Source: Multifurca ochricompacta (Eukaryota; Basidiomycota; Agaricomycetes; Russulales; Russulaceae). From it: DNA of 64,000 bases. The stretch's first letter is position 1. Each line of letters opens with the position of its first letter. The notes below the pieces were generated by a model. That model saw only the letters and a program-made list of their open reading frames with translations. It searched no databases and was not told the origin of the DNA. The DNA is taken from contig WTXG01000008.1 of NCBI GenBank assembly GCA_022496185.1, positions 124,001-188,000 on the forward strand. The letters run 5' to 3'. Positions 24,737 through 36,925 of the stretch are shown piece by piece. A program made the translations under genes and the position numbers.

Positions 24737-25268
24737 TGAAAGTAGCAGGGACGGGGACAGCGACTGACGTGTCAGGTGAGGCGGGTACTTCCGATACAGC
24801 AATTGACAGAGTCGCGTCAGGAACGACAGAGATTCCTGGAGTGGTGGACGCCGGGAGGGCGGTCGCTTGCTCAGGAGATGAGTTATCCGGTGCCGGAACT
24901 GGAGGCAACAGTGCGCTACCGCTACCGCGTAATATGGTGAACGAGGTGGGTGGTGGACTCGCATTTGTGCCGCTGGCGCTACCGTTGGTCTTGACCGGAG
25001 GCCATTCGCGTGCGATGCGCTGCTCTTCCCTGACCGAGTCCCCGGTGTTGTTGGAAGCTGCGCTAGTGGCACGCGACGGTGGGCCTGGAGGAACGGGTTG
25101 ACGTTTTTGTTGTAGTTCAAAACGCCCTATGAGGTTTGCTACGGACTGACGTGGTCGCTCGTCCGGAAGAGGCCTACGAGCAGAGAGAGATCAAAGAATC
25201 AGATGTGGCAGGATGAACATATATTATCCGTTTTGAGAAGAAAATAAGAAAAGGACAGGAACATACAT
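23445..25268 (-). CDS. Disordered conserved basidiomycete-type protein, start codon split by intron
   Basis: The protein appears to begin M-PLPDERPRQSVANLIGRFE. The A and T of the start codon lie at 25268-25267 and the G at 25173, after a 93-base intron with gtatgt donor and cgtag acceptor. The rest is low complexity: Ala-Pro hexanucleotide repeats (24.66-24.74 kb), a Ser/Thr/Pro/Lys-rich part with TPSK and SPSK motifs, and PPPPPPSVPRKVDLSRLSKP. The acidic C-terminal exon (23855-23445) ends VGRALGFGGAS with ELENMVNMLQGSS, joined to the preceding exon by a likely phase-0 intron of about 90-110 bases. The frame changes at an A8 run (24344-24351); one extra A would join the two halves. VANLIGRFE recurs in basidiomycete proteins of unknown function as I recall them; no function can be given. 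Confidence 0.68.
24344..24351 (-). other. A8 homopolymer with apparent one-base loss
   Basis: Upstream the frame reads KTPSKK; downstream conserved-looking coding continues as NPIAAGASVTALRPSLPASG in another frame. Nine A residues instead of eight would make one frame. No intron is possible here, so this is a sequencing undercall or a real frameshift. Confidence 0.65.
24661..24738. repeat. Hexanucleotide repeat (GGAGCA)n, coding for Ala-Pro
   Basis: Plus strand shows repeated agcagg/aggagc units with degenerate copies at the edges. On the minus strand it encodes an Ala-Pro run inside the disordered protein. It is likely to vary in length between strains. Confidence 0.9.
25174..25266 (-). other. 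Intron interrupting the ATG start codon
   Basis: Minus-strand sequence reads gacAT|gtatgt ... cgtag|GCCTCTTCC, so splicing creates ATG CCT CTT CCG. No other in-frame ATG precedes the VANLIGRFE segment. Confidence 0.7.
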
Positions 25269-25993
25269 GTCTAGTTTGTGAGGTTGAGATGATTTAAAGA
25301 AAGAACCCTTTTTTTTCTGTGGTCTGTGGTATGAAGATGAAGAATGAAGGAAAGGATTCCGTCGTCTGGCCTGGGCCTGGCTTATTGACTGGCTGGACTG
25401 GACAAGTCAAGTTATCGACCGCATAACTCCATTTAAGGACATGAGTTCGGCATATTATATATACACATATATACAGCTACAACTCATTTCTAGGTTAATA
25501 ACGTGTCTATATTTCGTGAATGTGTAATGTCGAGAAAAAAAAAACAAAAAACAAAAACCCGTGAATAGAAGGGGGAGGAAAAAAATTTGGGGTTGAGAGA
25601 GAGAATGCGTTGATTATGATGATGGGTATTTGTGGTGGACGCCTGCGCCACGTAGTTTATGAGAACTGCATGACAGTTGGTCGTAATGAAAACGTTTAAG
25701 CAATACGATAGAAAAAAAGTGAGACAAAGACAAAAAGCAGAACACCCAGGACTTAATACAAGTCCTCGGCTCGGGGAGATGAGTTAAAAGTGCTGCGTTG
25801 CGGTATGTGGGTGTGTGTGTGGTATCGATGACCACAAGGAACACAGGTCAAGATCAGTGTCTGCTGTAAGCACAGTTGACATCACCCAGCCGCGGAGACC
25901 GAGGTAAATACGAGAGCGCATGGTACGCATAGCAGCAAGTGGACGGCAAGTAGCACGTTGTTTGAAACCCTTCCCCCTAGGGCAGACGTTCCG
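25269..25993. other. Intergenic between the disordered protein gene and ATPase copy B
   Basis: About 700 bases with A-rich runs at 25536-25560 and no gene recognised. It holds the promoter and 5' leader of the gene on the left and the 3' end of copy B on the right. Confidence 0.45.
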
Positions 25994-28900
25994 TTACCGC
26001 GGGGTGAGCGGCCTTGATGTTGAACCGAGTATTCTGAACACGGGATCATCGCGAGGTGTGTCTGGGTGCACCTCGAACTTATTTTCCCAAAGCGCAGCAG
26101 ACGATCTAGATGGATCAAAGCCAGCAGGATCCCAGAGCGAGCCGACCGTACGAGGTTGCCAGTGAGGAGCGACAACGTGTGAAGCGACCAGCGTAGGGAC
26201 CATCGCTAGGAGACCAGGCCTGGAAGAGAGAAAAAAATTCGTCAGTGTTCGAAGCGATGCAGTAACACAAAGATACTTACACTAGCCGCGGGCCGTCAGG
26301 ATCAGGGCATGCCGAGCGACTCTTCCGGACGAAAGATGAACCGCGCATGCGGCCACCACGGAGCTTGGCAAACGTTCCCAAATTGTCTCGCACCTGATCC
26401 ACGGCGAACGAGAAACCAGGCTCAGCGTCTGGGCGAACTGTAGGAAGTATCTCCGGTTTAGGCAACAACCGCAATTTCCTAAAGATACGCTCGCAAGGCT
26501 CGTTGGGAATGAGGCGGATGAGAGCACCGAGTGGGATCGAAACACAACCAAGAGCGAGGGAAATGCCCCATTCTTTACCACCCATGCGAGCGACCTGGAA
26601 GGCCGAGCCACCAACAAAACAGATCAAGACTTGAACGGCAACCTCTGTTAAACATGTTAGCCACGCGATACAAGCTCGCTTGAACAAAGTGACGAACGAA
26701 CCAATAAATGTAATGACCATGAAGTACCAATTCTTCGACATGCCTTCAAATATGTTCAATTTCCTGTCCAAACGCCGGGTGTTGAACGAATTGAAAATCT
26801 GCGCAAACACAAACACATTAAAAATCATCGTCTGCACAATCGTATCGTGATGCTTCTGCAACGTAGAATCTTCGACGTGATGAAACCCGAGAATTTGTGA
26901 ACCAAAGAAATGAAATATAAGGATGACCACGATCTGATAACTTGACTGCCCGATGATCTGCTTGATCATGTCAACCGTGAACAGAGGATCCGTTTTCTTG
27001 TCGGGCTTGCGGTTGAGCAGGACAGGGGATACCGGGTCCGTCGCAAGCGCAAGCGCGGCAAAAGTGTCCATAATAATGTTGATCCAAAGTAACTGCACCG
27101 CGCTCAACGCCGATTGCTCTTGGTTCGACGCGAGCGCAGTGACGAAGGTGACGACGACGGCCGAGACGTTGGTCGATACCTGGAACTGAAGGAACTTGCG
27201 CACAGCATCATTCACGCAGCGTCCCCACATGATTGCCTTCACGATAGAGGAGAAGTTGTCGTCCATCAAAATAATGTCCGATGCTTCCTTAGCCACCTCG
27301 GTGCCCGTAATCCCCATAGAAACCCGACGTGAGCAGTCTTCAGGGCCGGTCCATCGTTTGTGCCGTCTCCAGTAACGGCAACGATATCACCCAGTTCCTT
27401 GAGTGTCTCGACCAGGATACGCTTATCCTCAGGTGAGGACCGTGCAAGGACTTGTAACCGGGGAACAATAGCCTTCAAAACATCAGGGGAGAGGGTGCGG
27501 AAATGAGGGCCTTCCATGACAATGCCTCCAGGAGTGTAGATGCCGCATTGCTGCGCGATTGAACGAGCAGTGAGCACATTGTCTCCTGTACACATCTTCA
27601 CACGAACGCCAGCCTTGTTACAGTTAGCCACGGCCTCTCTGACACCTTCCCGGAGAGGATCTTCAATACCAGTTATGCCAATAAGTATCAGGTCAGTTGC
27701 CAGGTAATCATAATCAACCTGTCCAAATGGGTTACGCGTCCATTTATCGAGCTGGAAAAGACGCACTTACCTCATTGTTGTCCGTTAGCTGCGCTCCCTT
27801 GGAGGCCACGTGTTCAAGTCGCGATAACACACTGCCATGGTACGGAGTGTCTGCGATGCATAAAACGTGATCGTGCGCGAGATGTTGTCTTCCTCAAAGT
27901 CCCCAATCGGCGCAGTCTCGACTACATTACTCCTTGGGGCCTCGCTTGCCGCGTCGCGATACACTACCACATGACGTGTGCATTTGCGGGTCAAGATCTC
28001 GCTGGCACCCTTGATGTATAGACGATAGCCTCCTTCTGAAAGTCGAACGACGCATGCCATGTACTTGCGTTCGCTCGAAAACGGAATCACCTGGACGACA
28101 TTGGCGGCGTCACGGGTGATCTTGTAATTCGTCCAATTGAGCTCCTTCGCAAACTTCAGCAACGCTGTTTCCGTCTTGCTTCCGATGAACACAGCAGCGC
28201 CGGTTTCGGGATCCACATCCTCGAACGCGGTCGAGTTGACTGCAACAGCAGCGTTAAATAGTTCTGCCACTGAGGCGTGAGAGCTGTGCCCAGATTCGAT
28301 AAATCGACGGCAAAGTCCCTCGAATTCGGACCAGTCTTTGCTTCGCTGCCCATCCGCTCTCGATGCTCCTCGAGTTTTCGGACAAACTTGGCATGAATGC
28401 CAACGGAGCCAGCAACAACAGTCATCTCATTCTGTGTCAGGGTACCTGTCTTGTCCGTGCAGATCACTGAAGCATTGGCCATCGTTTCACATGATCCAAG
28501 CACCCGCACTAATAATTGCTCTTTCGTCATTCGCTTCGTCGCAAATGCCAATGCTAATGTGACCGCGAGTGGTAGTCCTAAATAAATCAATCCCAAATTA
28601 TCATCCGACCTTCAATCGACTCAGTAGAAACAATTAAACAATTACCTTCGGGGACAGCGACCACCACAAGTGTGACAGAGATGATCAGGATTTGCACAAA
28701 TGCAATACCTTTCTCGCTCGACGTCCTTCGAGATACAAGGCTCAGTGTTCGCTGAATTATTCATAATTCAAGACGCTGAGCTCACCTGTGGGGACTGTCG
28801 GTGCCAAGTTGAACAAAGTATCGAATGAGTAGTGCGAAAAAGAGGAGTCCACCAGCAATACTGCCAATCTTGGCGATTGCCTCAGCCAGATCATTCAGTT

Positions 28901-30913
28901 TGAGTTGCAAAGGGGTATTCTCTGAATCACGTCGCATAGCTGGGAGATGGGGTCTGGTAGGAAGGAAAATTGGCGAAGGGGAGAGTGACTAACCCATCAT
29001 GATACGGCCATTGAAGCTCTTGTTCCACGAAATGACCAGGTAGGAACCAACTCCTTCGAGAACCTTACTTCCGCTGATGACGAAGCAATCCGTATGACCG
29101 AGCAAATCCAAGCCAGAGGGGTTTATCGTCCTGCGCGAGCCGCTGGTACTCTCATTGTCGCCGATAAAACTGTCAGGGTCGAACTCCGCCAGCCGTCTGT
29201 CCCTGAGTGCGATGCACTCTTCATAAGACAGCTTCTTGATCGCATCCGACTCACCCGTCGCACCAGACTCATCGCACCGCACATTGTGACCGGAAAGAAA
29301 CACACCGTCACACGGAATTATTTCCCCCGGCTCGAGTAACGCAATATCACCCACAACCAGTTGGTGGACGTCAATTTGCCTTTCTACACCGTCACGAATC
29401 ACATTGACCAGTCGATCTTCTTTCTTTTCGTTCAGTGCCTTGAACTGTCTTTCCTTTTGCCAGTCGTTTACCGAACCAACGAGAACGACGACCAGAATGG
29501 CGACAATGATAGCGACACCTTCCACCCAATCGACGGGGGGTCGCCTTCCGGGCGGGTTGTGCCAAAGTCCTGAAAGAGACCGAGACCGAGAGCTATTACA
29601 GCCGCAATAGATAATATGATCTAAAATACGCGAACATCAGATTCTCGAGAATTGTAGTGAACGTGGTAGTGGCGTTGATCTCACCAAGACTTTGTCCTTA
29701 AGCGCCAACCACATCAATGAAATGAGACTCTTGCTTGGGCGTTGAGGGAGGATGTTATGACCAAATATACGTTGCCGGTCCTCCAAAGAGGCTTTGTACA
29801 CGTCCTCCGAAAACTTCGGAGCAATGGAAAGGCTCGGGCCAGGAACACCTCCGAGACTTGGCGTACTCTGTAATCCTTCGGGTACTCCAGCGGGAGATGT
29901 GATCAAGATGTTCGGTTTGGGGAGATCAGACCCCCCATCGTAAGGGGCCTCGCCATCTCGAGAACTTGGATCAGGTGACCCAAGTTGACTCTGCGGTATG
30001 GGTTTGGTGCTCAGGCCGTGATCGCGATGGGTTCCAAGACCATAAAGAAGTTTATTGACGCCACCCAGGGTCTCGAGGGTCTCCAAGTTCTTTGGATCGA
30101 CAAGGCTCGCGAGCTGAAGTGGCTTGAATGCAAAAGGTTCGACATTCAAATCCGCTTCTTGTTTGAGATCCAACATAGCCGGGCGCGCGAGTTCGGTTTC
30201 CTTGCGCTTAACATCCGCGTTATCTCCTTTCTGCTGGCTATCTTGCCGTGTTGTCTCCGAGCCTGTGTCTGTTTCACCACTGGGAGACGGTGACGAGCGT
30301 CTGGCACGACCTACAGCCTTCTTGAAGAACTAGCTGGAGACGAGGGACGTGAGCCGACATCTGACCCGGCATCCACGTGAGTATAGGTGGGGGAGGGAAG
30401 CGTGCTATGGGCATCAGATTGACCCGAGCGCACTGGGCTGAGCCCGATGCTCAAGGTCTCCTCGATGTCTCGCTCTGTAGAGCTACTGCCGATGCTCGAT
30501 ACAGTGGCTATGCTGCTCTTTCGACGGTGTCCATGAGGGGGAGGAGCAAGCAGATTTAAAGAAGACAAGCCATCATGTTCTTCCGGGTTATTAGTACGTA
30601 GAACTGTCGAATTGGCCCAACGAATTGAACCTGAAGAATGGGCGGAGAGTGTGGGAGAAGGGGGGGGTTGAAAGGAAGACGCGTCTGAGGTATGTGAAGC
30701 GGGAGAACTTGGAGCCTCGAGAGAATTTCGAGCTGATCTCAGAATGGGTGTCGGAAGAGAGAGAAATCCATGGATATCTGAAGGTGAGCTGGCATGAGCT
30801 GACGATGAGGAGGAGGGTAGTCTGAAAGACTCTGTAGATGAGGAAGGTATGGGGTTATCTTCTGATACACCAACTACAGCGATCTGAGGAATGTCAAGTT
30901 CATCAGAGGTCAT
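25994..30913 (-). CDS. P2B-type Ca2+-ATPase (Pmc1-like), copy B, with several one-base frame breaks
   Basis: An inverted paralogue of copy A with the same intron positions. Exons: 30913-29685, 29620-28994, 28939-28796, 28725-28646, 28577-27771, 27718-26702, 26644-26281 and 26219-25994. Intact motifs: ATGESD, VAVPEGLPLA (inferred across exons 4-5), [32 protein letters not shown] and WINIIMDT. The C-terminal tail ([15 protein letters not shown], then [10 protein letters not shown] and a region ending [12 protein letters not shown]) is the usual basidiomycete one and is absent from copy A. The frame breaks near 30330, 29537, 28270, 27798 and 27318, each explained by one missing base relative to copy A, and three further single-base losses near 29020 together stay in frame. 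The gene is either recently dead or contains sequence errors. The start is MTSDE at 30913. Confidence 0.85.
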
Positions 30914-33900
30914 CCTAGAGAGTGAGGGGTGTTTTTTTTCCAAACCCAACCAAACCCACAAGTATTAAAAATGAATTCTCTCTTTCTCTCGGGGGCCCCC
31001 CGTTGTTTGTTCCCCCTCAAATGAGAGGGAGGCTGTGTAGGGCTTAAAATGGAAATGAAGAAGGCTTGGCAATTCCCACGCCTAGATACCACTACTTTAA
31101 TACCCGCCTCCGAGATCCCGGCGTTAGTTACAATGCGGCACCTCGGCTTATATAATATTCTTCCCATTTCTTTTTCCATTTCCATAACACACAATCCACA
31201 CAATCCACTCACTTCCACTCATTCTTGACTCCCGTATCCGTATCCGTATCCGATTCTATGTATGGACCCTGACCTCCGCCTCCTGTGTGTTCCATCTTCA
31301 CGCTTGCGCGAAAAGGTGATTTCACTCACTTCATTCGCGTGGCAGCGGCCTGGTAACAGCGCGGATTGGGCATGGGCCCTCTGCGGGCTGTGTCCCCATC
31401 CCATGACCTCATGTAGTAATGGTCATCCCTCGAGTTGCAATGTAACAGACTGACTAGACTACTACTTTGTCTGCACAGCCTTGATAAAAGGAGAAGGTGA
31501 CTTTGTCGCGCGCCGCGCTCTTGGACTATTAGACCACCCACTTCAGCAGCTATCCTAGGATTGATGCTCTCTGACCGGCGCATCATTCCCCCTACCATAA
31601 CACTCTTCTGCCAGGACCGGCCTCCCACCGACCACGAGGAACGAGGGCACAGCCTTTTTTAAATCGTACCGTAATTTGGCATTCTTGGCACTCGGATGAT
31701 TCATCGTGTTTCGTGTGCACAGTGTCGGTCAGGTCCCTTGTCGTCCATCCCACAAACACCACACCTTAACCATCACACCCATCATCAACTCGTCTCATTG
31801 GTGCAGTGTGTCGGTGGTGTCGTCATAATCCACAATCCCCATGACGTATCGATGGTACGCGAGATTTGGTACGCTGATCGGGGATATTCGCGTCTTTTTC
31901 CGCGCGGCGCGCAATTGTTCCGATAACAGTTTTTAAAGAGCAGGTCTCAGTCTTAGTGTCGACCCGGGACCTATGCACACTTGACACTGCACTCGTGGAT
32001 GATCATCTCATAATTGACCTTGCTCGGAAGGAGATACTGCCTACTTCTCTTCTCTGTGCGCTTGGTCAATCGGATCGGTCAAATTTTCTTGGGCTTGGGC
32101 ATCTCGCCGATGCTGCGGCAAACCCAAAACAGGCCGATGCTATGCACTCATGTTGACACTTGGCGCAGTAATCCCCCTCACCCCATTCACCGGCGTGCAG
32201 AAACATAAATCAAATTTATATGACCTTCTCCCCTGCGTGGGCCTCTTAAAGCTATCCACCCGGGTGCTGAACCTGGGCAGCTGCTTGTTGTCAACTTTTG
32301 CGGCCAACCCGCGGGTAAATCACCGCCGTTGATTTTTGTGACCGTTCATGGGCTGGGCAGGTACCTATCCGGCACGTATCCTCATAAGTGCACCGCTACA
32401 TACTTGGAAGAGCTCTTGGGCGGCCCCTGGTACGGTGTGACCGAGCATACGTGTTGCAAAGGACCAAGTGGATTTAGTGAGTGCTGTGTTCTGTTCTAGC
32501 CCGTGCCTCTGCTCAAGGTTCAGGAACTCCGCGCAAGGCGAGCGTCAACCTATGGCTGTGGGCTAAGCTTATTCAAAATTTTGTGGCCAAGGCTAAACAA
32601 GCAAACGACCTTGTGGACACCGACACCATCAGCCGCGGCCATCGGACCTCTACAAGAACCGTCGATTGCTAAACCAAAGCGGAGCGGGACTAGAAATCAA
32701 GGCTGCGTAGGTGGAGTGGAATTTGCAGTGCAGAAGTAAGCCAAAGCATTCAAAATAAATTTATCTGTTCCGCAGTTAAGGCGTGCTCCGAAAACACGGA
32801 GCACCGTGGATCTCGAAATGCGGGAATTAACAAAAAGCAAAGAATACCCCCATATGCGTCCTTTTTTTATTTATTTTTTTCCGGGCTCTGACTCGTTCAA
32901 ATTCCAAAAGAAAAAAAAAACAAATTTATTTCTGTTTCACTTAAATTCACTTTTTGTAAATTAATTTACAAAGTAATTCTCGAGAGAATTGTGTGTCGAG
33001 ATTGTGACGTGACGTGTAGTTGAACCTTCTCTCTTGCTGCCGTTACCGAGCCAGGCTGTTGGCTCGGCCCTCTCCACTCTCCACAGACAGGTTAGGTAAT
33101 GGTATGGCAACGTTGCCACAACGTCGGGCTTCAGGGCTCTCCCCCTTTTTTTATCGCTTTGCCCTTGGGTTTGGAGCCAGAGGAGAGAATACTGGCAAAT
33201 GGACAGAATAGGCTGGTGACTCTAGGGTGCTGCTTATCTTCTGCCACCACCGATCTAATGTGATTGTAATTGGCTGCAGGGGTTCGTGAGCCGCCAGGGG
33301 GGGCTGTGCAAGGGCTCGCCGGTTGCCAGCTGTTAACTTACTTTTGGCATTCACATGGTCCTGGATCTTGGATCTTATCTTCTTCTTGACTTGACCTTCC
33401 CGTGGGAGCGCCCACCGAGTTACACGTTTTCCTTTTTCTTACGCAAGCGCCACAGTGCTGCTCCCCACCAATAAAGTAGGTGTCCTATTCCTTCCACCCG
33501 CTCTACACTCGGTTGTATCTATCTGCATTTTGAGACTAAAAAGTGTCCTTCTCTTTTCTCCCCTATGGGATTTTGACGAGCGACTCCCAAGTCCGAAGGG
33601 CATTACATACGTGTGTGAGAAGTTTTCCGCGCTTTTTTTTTTAGGAGGGAAAACGGAAGCGGAAGTGCCAAGGCGCGCTTCTCCCGGATGGGGCTGTGCA
33701 CATAATTAGTAATTAGTAATGGACTGGACTCTCACCTTTCTTTTACCTTACGCTTGCAACTACGGCAAAAACCTTGGGGGGAAATGGGAGCGGGAGATAA
33801 AAGTGGTGTGGGATTATAGTATCAAGGGGGGGGGGGGAGTCAGTGCCAAATGGCATATTTCTCGGCATTTCTGCCTATGCTGTCACGATACCCAGCACTA

Positions 33901-35339
33901 GCGAGTGAATGCTAAACACGACGAAGATTCTTAGGCTTGGCGCGTGAATTGATTCGAGTTCTCCCGCTAAAGACACGCCGCACGCCACGCCTACACACAC
34001 ACACGCACCGGTACCCCCTCCCCCCCCCCCACCACCACCACGCTGAGCACCACCCACCCACGAGAAAGAAGTAGGTGATTGCTCGATCCTCTACTTGCCT
34101 CTGGGGCACAACGTGTGTGTTTCCCATGGAAAGCAAGGCAATTTGGCGGCGTTTTAATGGTGTCTCATTGCCACTCAATATAGGAAATCCGTCCCGTCCC
34201 GTAATCTGCTGTTCATGAGTATGGGAAGATGAAAGGGGGGGAGGGGTTTGTGGCAGTTCTGGGGGGGGAACCGAATCACACCCAAGTGAGAACGAGAGAC
34301 GACGACGACGATGACGGACGGCAAACCCTTCAAACACAATAAATTATTAATGAATGTCCTTTTTGTCCACTACCCAAGTTTCATTCCCGCCCGCCATTAT
34401 TAAAAAGGAAGGCGACCATGGAATAAACAATTTTTTATTTTTATTTTGCTTTGTTTGATTTATTTTATTTTATTTTGTTTCTTTTTCTCTCATGGCGGTA
34501 GCGCATGAGGCTATGAGAACACCCCTCGGCCCGTCCACGGCGGAGGAAAACTGTCTTATGACCCCCCCTCCCCCCCCACGGCAGATGCGTAATGCGCGTG
34601 ATGCGTGTGTCAAGAAAAAAAAACTTAAGGAACGTCATTTCGGGGATGGAGCACAGCGAGGTATTTTTATTTTACATGTTCGGGGAGATCGAACACTCTC
34701 ATCTCATCATAAGCAGCAAAGGTTCCACCGGCTATTGTCTTATTTTAATTAGAAAAGGGCTGTGCTGCTGGCGATAGGGAAAAAAAAAAAAGTTCCGAGA
34801 GTTAGGAAAATTCGACTCGAGGATAACTAGGTGTAATGGTGAGCCCACGAGAACGTAAGAAGCGCATGAAGGCATGAAGGTAGTGACAAGTCAGCTGCGT
34901 CGTCGGACGGACTGACCAAAATATAGGTCTTGTCACCGCACCACAACACTCAGGCGAGGGTTTCATCCATCAAAGAGTGCAGCTAACTCTGGTCTCTGTG
35001 ATCACAAAAAGGAATCGTGTTGCAGTAGCGGCAATCAACACGTAGAAAAGGACTCTATGCGGTAGTGATACAGCACGAAGAAGTGTCTACAAATAGGTTA
35101 AACCAACAGCAGGTGATATACAAATGGGAACTTTGCAAAATCATGCAGCGAGTAAAACGGAAAGGAAAGGCTGAAAGCCCCCTTCACGCACCAGAACCCA
35201 TTCTCATCACCTATCACCCGCGGCGTCTCTCCGTACAAATGAGCGCAAACCTCCTGCGCGATGATGATACCTTCAATTTCACAACCTAAAAATGGCGCAC
35301 CTGCGAGATCTTCATTTTCCCCTTCTTCCCCTCCCCCCC
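30914..35339. other. Gene-poor stretch
   Basis: About 4.4 kb with no recognisable gene. It contains the copy B promoter, many homopolymer runs (A, T, C, G tracts near 32.88, 33.83, 34.02 and 34.43 kb) and A/T-rich parts. Small open frames show no family features. A minus-strand coding-like stretch at 35095-35310 is listed as a finding. Confidence 0.5.
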
Positions 35340-36466
35340 CTACGTCAGAAATTGGGTCACAGCCTCTATCAGCCCCCTACCCGCCTGCCCACCCCAGAAA
35401 TGCGACGCTCTGGGTACCCTCACCACCTCCAGCCCATTTCCACCTTGTTCTGCTATACCATCCTCCCCCTCCCCCTCGCCTTCACCCGCTTCCTGATGTC
35501 CATCCCCCCCTTCACCTTCGGCAGTGTCAATGGCCAGCCTCCCTAACGCCTCAGCCCATTCATCATAAGTGTCAGCGCCTGTGAAATCGTCCGCGTCACC
35601 ATAGCACATCAGCACGCGCGCGCCGGGCTGGCGCACGAGGTCCTCGAGCGCGCTTTGGTACGTCCGTGTGCGGAACGCGGTGAGTAGAGTGCGAGGGCCG
35701 AGAGGGTACGATATCAAGACGTGTGTGGTGCGGATTGGGGGGGGCAGTATAGTGTGTAGTGACGCGGTAAGCGCACCGTTAGAGTATCCCTATCAGGGGG
35801 TTTAAAAAAATTGCAAAAAAAAGGTCAGCGTTTCATTTTTTTTTTGCAAATTTGTGGAACGAGGGTAGGGGAAGGAAGTAGGGGGTTGAGGAGGGGGCTG
35901 TGAGATAAGATAGGAGCACTGCTACGCACGATGAATGCGACTTCACGCACGTCGCTGAGCCTCTTGAGCGCATATTGTACGAGCTCACGCAAATCTTCAG
36001 CCTCCTGTAAGCCCGTGAACGATTTCCAGCCCGAAGAGCGTCCGACGCCGCGCGCATTATAACGCAATACATAGAATTTGAGATAATGTGTAAGCGGGCG
36101 TAGAAGCGCCTGGAGTACCCTGTTTCGAAAAAAGCCCCACCAAAAGTTAGAGTCGTACGAGGGCAAACGCCCCAAACCGTTGATGGTTACTGAGAGATGT
36201 GATGTGGAGGGAGGGAGAGGGAGGGGAATGGGAAGGGGGAAAGAGGAAGGATTCCGAGATACGCACGGATCGTTCATGTTCCCCCCAAGGCGGGCCCAAG
36301 GGTGCAGACACACAGCAAGCCGCTTTCCAGGCAGCGACGGAGCACCACGTTCCTCATCTAGCTCTGTCACTGGACCAGGAAACGTCAACGACACCTCGAG
36401 TTTAAGTCCTGATGGTAATTCGATGATCTTTGGGAAAGTCTCCGACAGTGGTCGATCCAAAGCCAT
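35340..36466 (-). CDS. Alpha/beta hydrolase
   Basis: Three exons (36466-36267, 36119-35930, 35789-35340) with GT-AG introns give a compact alpha/beta hydrolase. Visible features: CLHPWARLGGNMNDP at the oxyanion side; VLRYNARGVGRSSGW after the first strands; the nucleophile elbow GYSNG at the exon 2/3 junction; the acid region VLMCYGDADDF; and the catalytic His in RASHFWGG near the C-terminus. The RYNxRGVGxSxG signature is that of the small dienelactone-hydrolase/Tex30-like group, common in fungi, whose substrate is unknown. An acidic Glu/Gly insert (GEGGDGHQEAGEGEGEGEDG) lies between the acid and the His. A start two codons upstream (36472) is equally possible. Confidence 0.88.
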
Positions 36467-36925
36467 CGTCATATTTTTTGAAGTTTTGTGCGATTATAAT
36501 TAAAGACTCTTTTCTTTTTGGTTTGTGCTGAACTTTGTCGATTGCGATTTGGTTGGTCCCTTCCTCCCCCACCCCTGAAGTTATCTACAACAAAAAGGAG
36601 GCAGTGCCACGGCGGCTGCATGTCATTATAGTACTTGTCGGAGTTGGTCAAACAACTCGGTCCGCCTAGACCGCGATTGCCCTGTCGCCTCGCGCGTTGT
36701 GGTGAGGTACAGTTGTTCACTAGCAGCGACGACCAAACGTGCTCATCCCCTCCCACAGCAGCAGCGCAGCGTGACGATATCATACGACGACCAAGCTTAG
36801 GGTCCGCATCGAAGTAAAAACTAACTATCCTGTCGTTTCCCTACGTAGTACATAACCACCAACCCCCAAGTCGACCAAACGAAAAAAAAAAAAGAGCCGT
36901 TACTACTACGACCGGTCTTTGATTA
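36467..36925. promoter_or_regulatory. Divergent promoter region hydrolase / CTF8
   Basis: About 460 bases between the two start codons, serving both genes. It contains an A11-12 run near 36880. No specific site is assigned. Confidence 0.45.

Larger units (their letters stand above)
14033..30913. repeat. Large inverted duplication: two Ca2+-ATPase genes flanking a 7.4 kb loop
   Basis: Copy A (14033-18558, +) and copy B (25994-30913, -) are near-identical over long stretches, e.g. the exons around 17.3-17.7 and 26.9-27.4 kb and even parts of introns (15.74-15.80 versus 28.93-28.98 kb; 16.09-16.15 versus 28.58-28.64 kb). The loop holds two unrelated genes. Similarity fades at the N-terminal disordered region and beyond copy A's C-terminus. 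Confidence 0.9.

Noticed and set aside
24254..25120. Long overlapping open frames on both strands over the Ala-Pro repeat region
   Set aside because: They arise from the low-complexity hexanucleotide repeat and GC-rich sequence. Only the frame with VANLIGRFE and the Ser/Pro/Lys-rich continuation fits splice sites.
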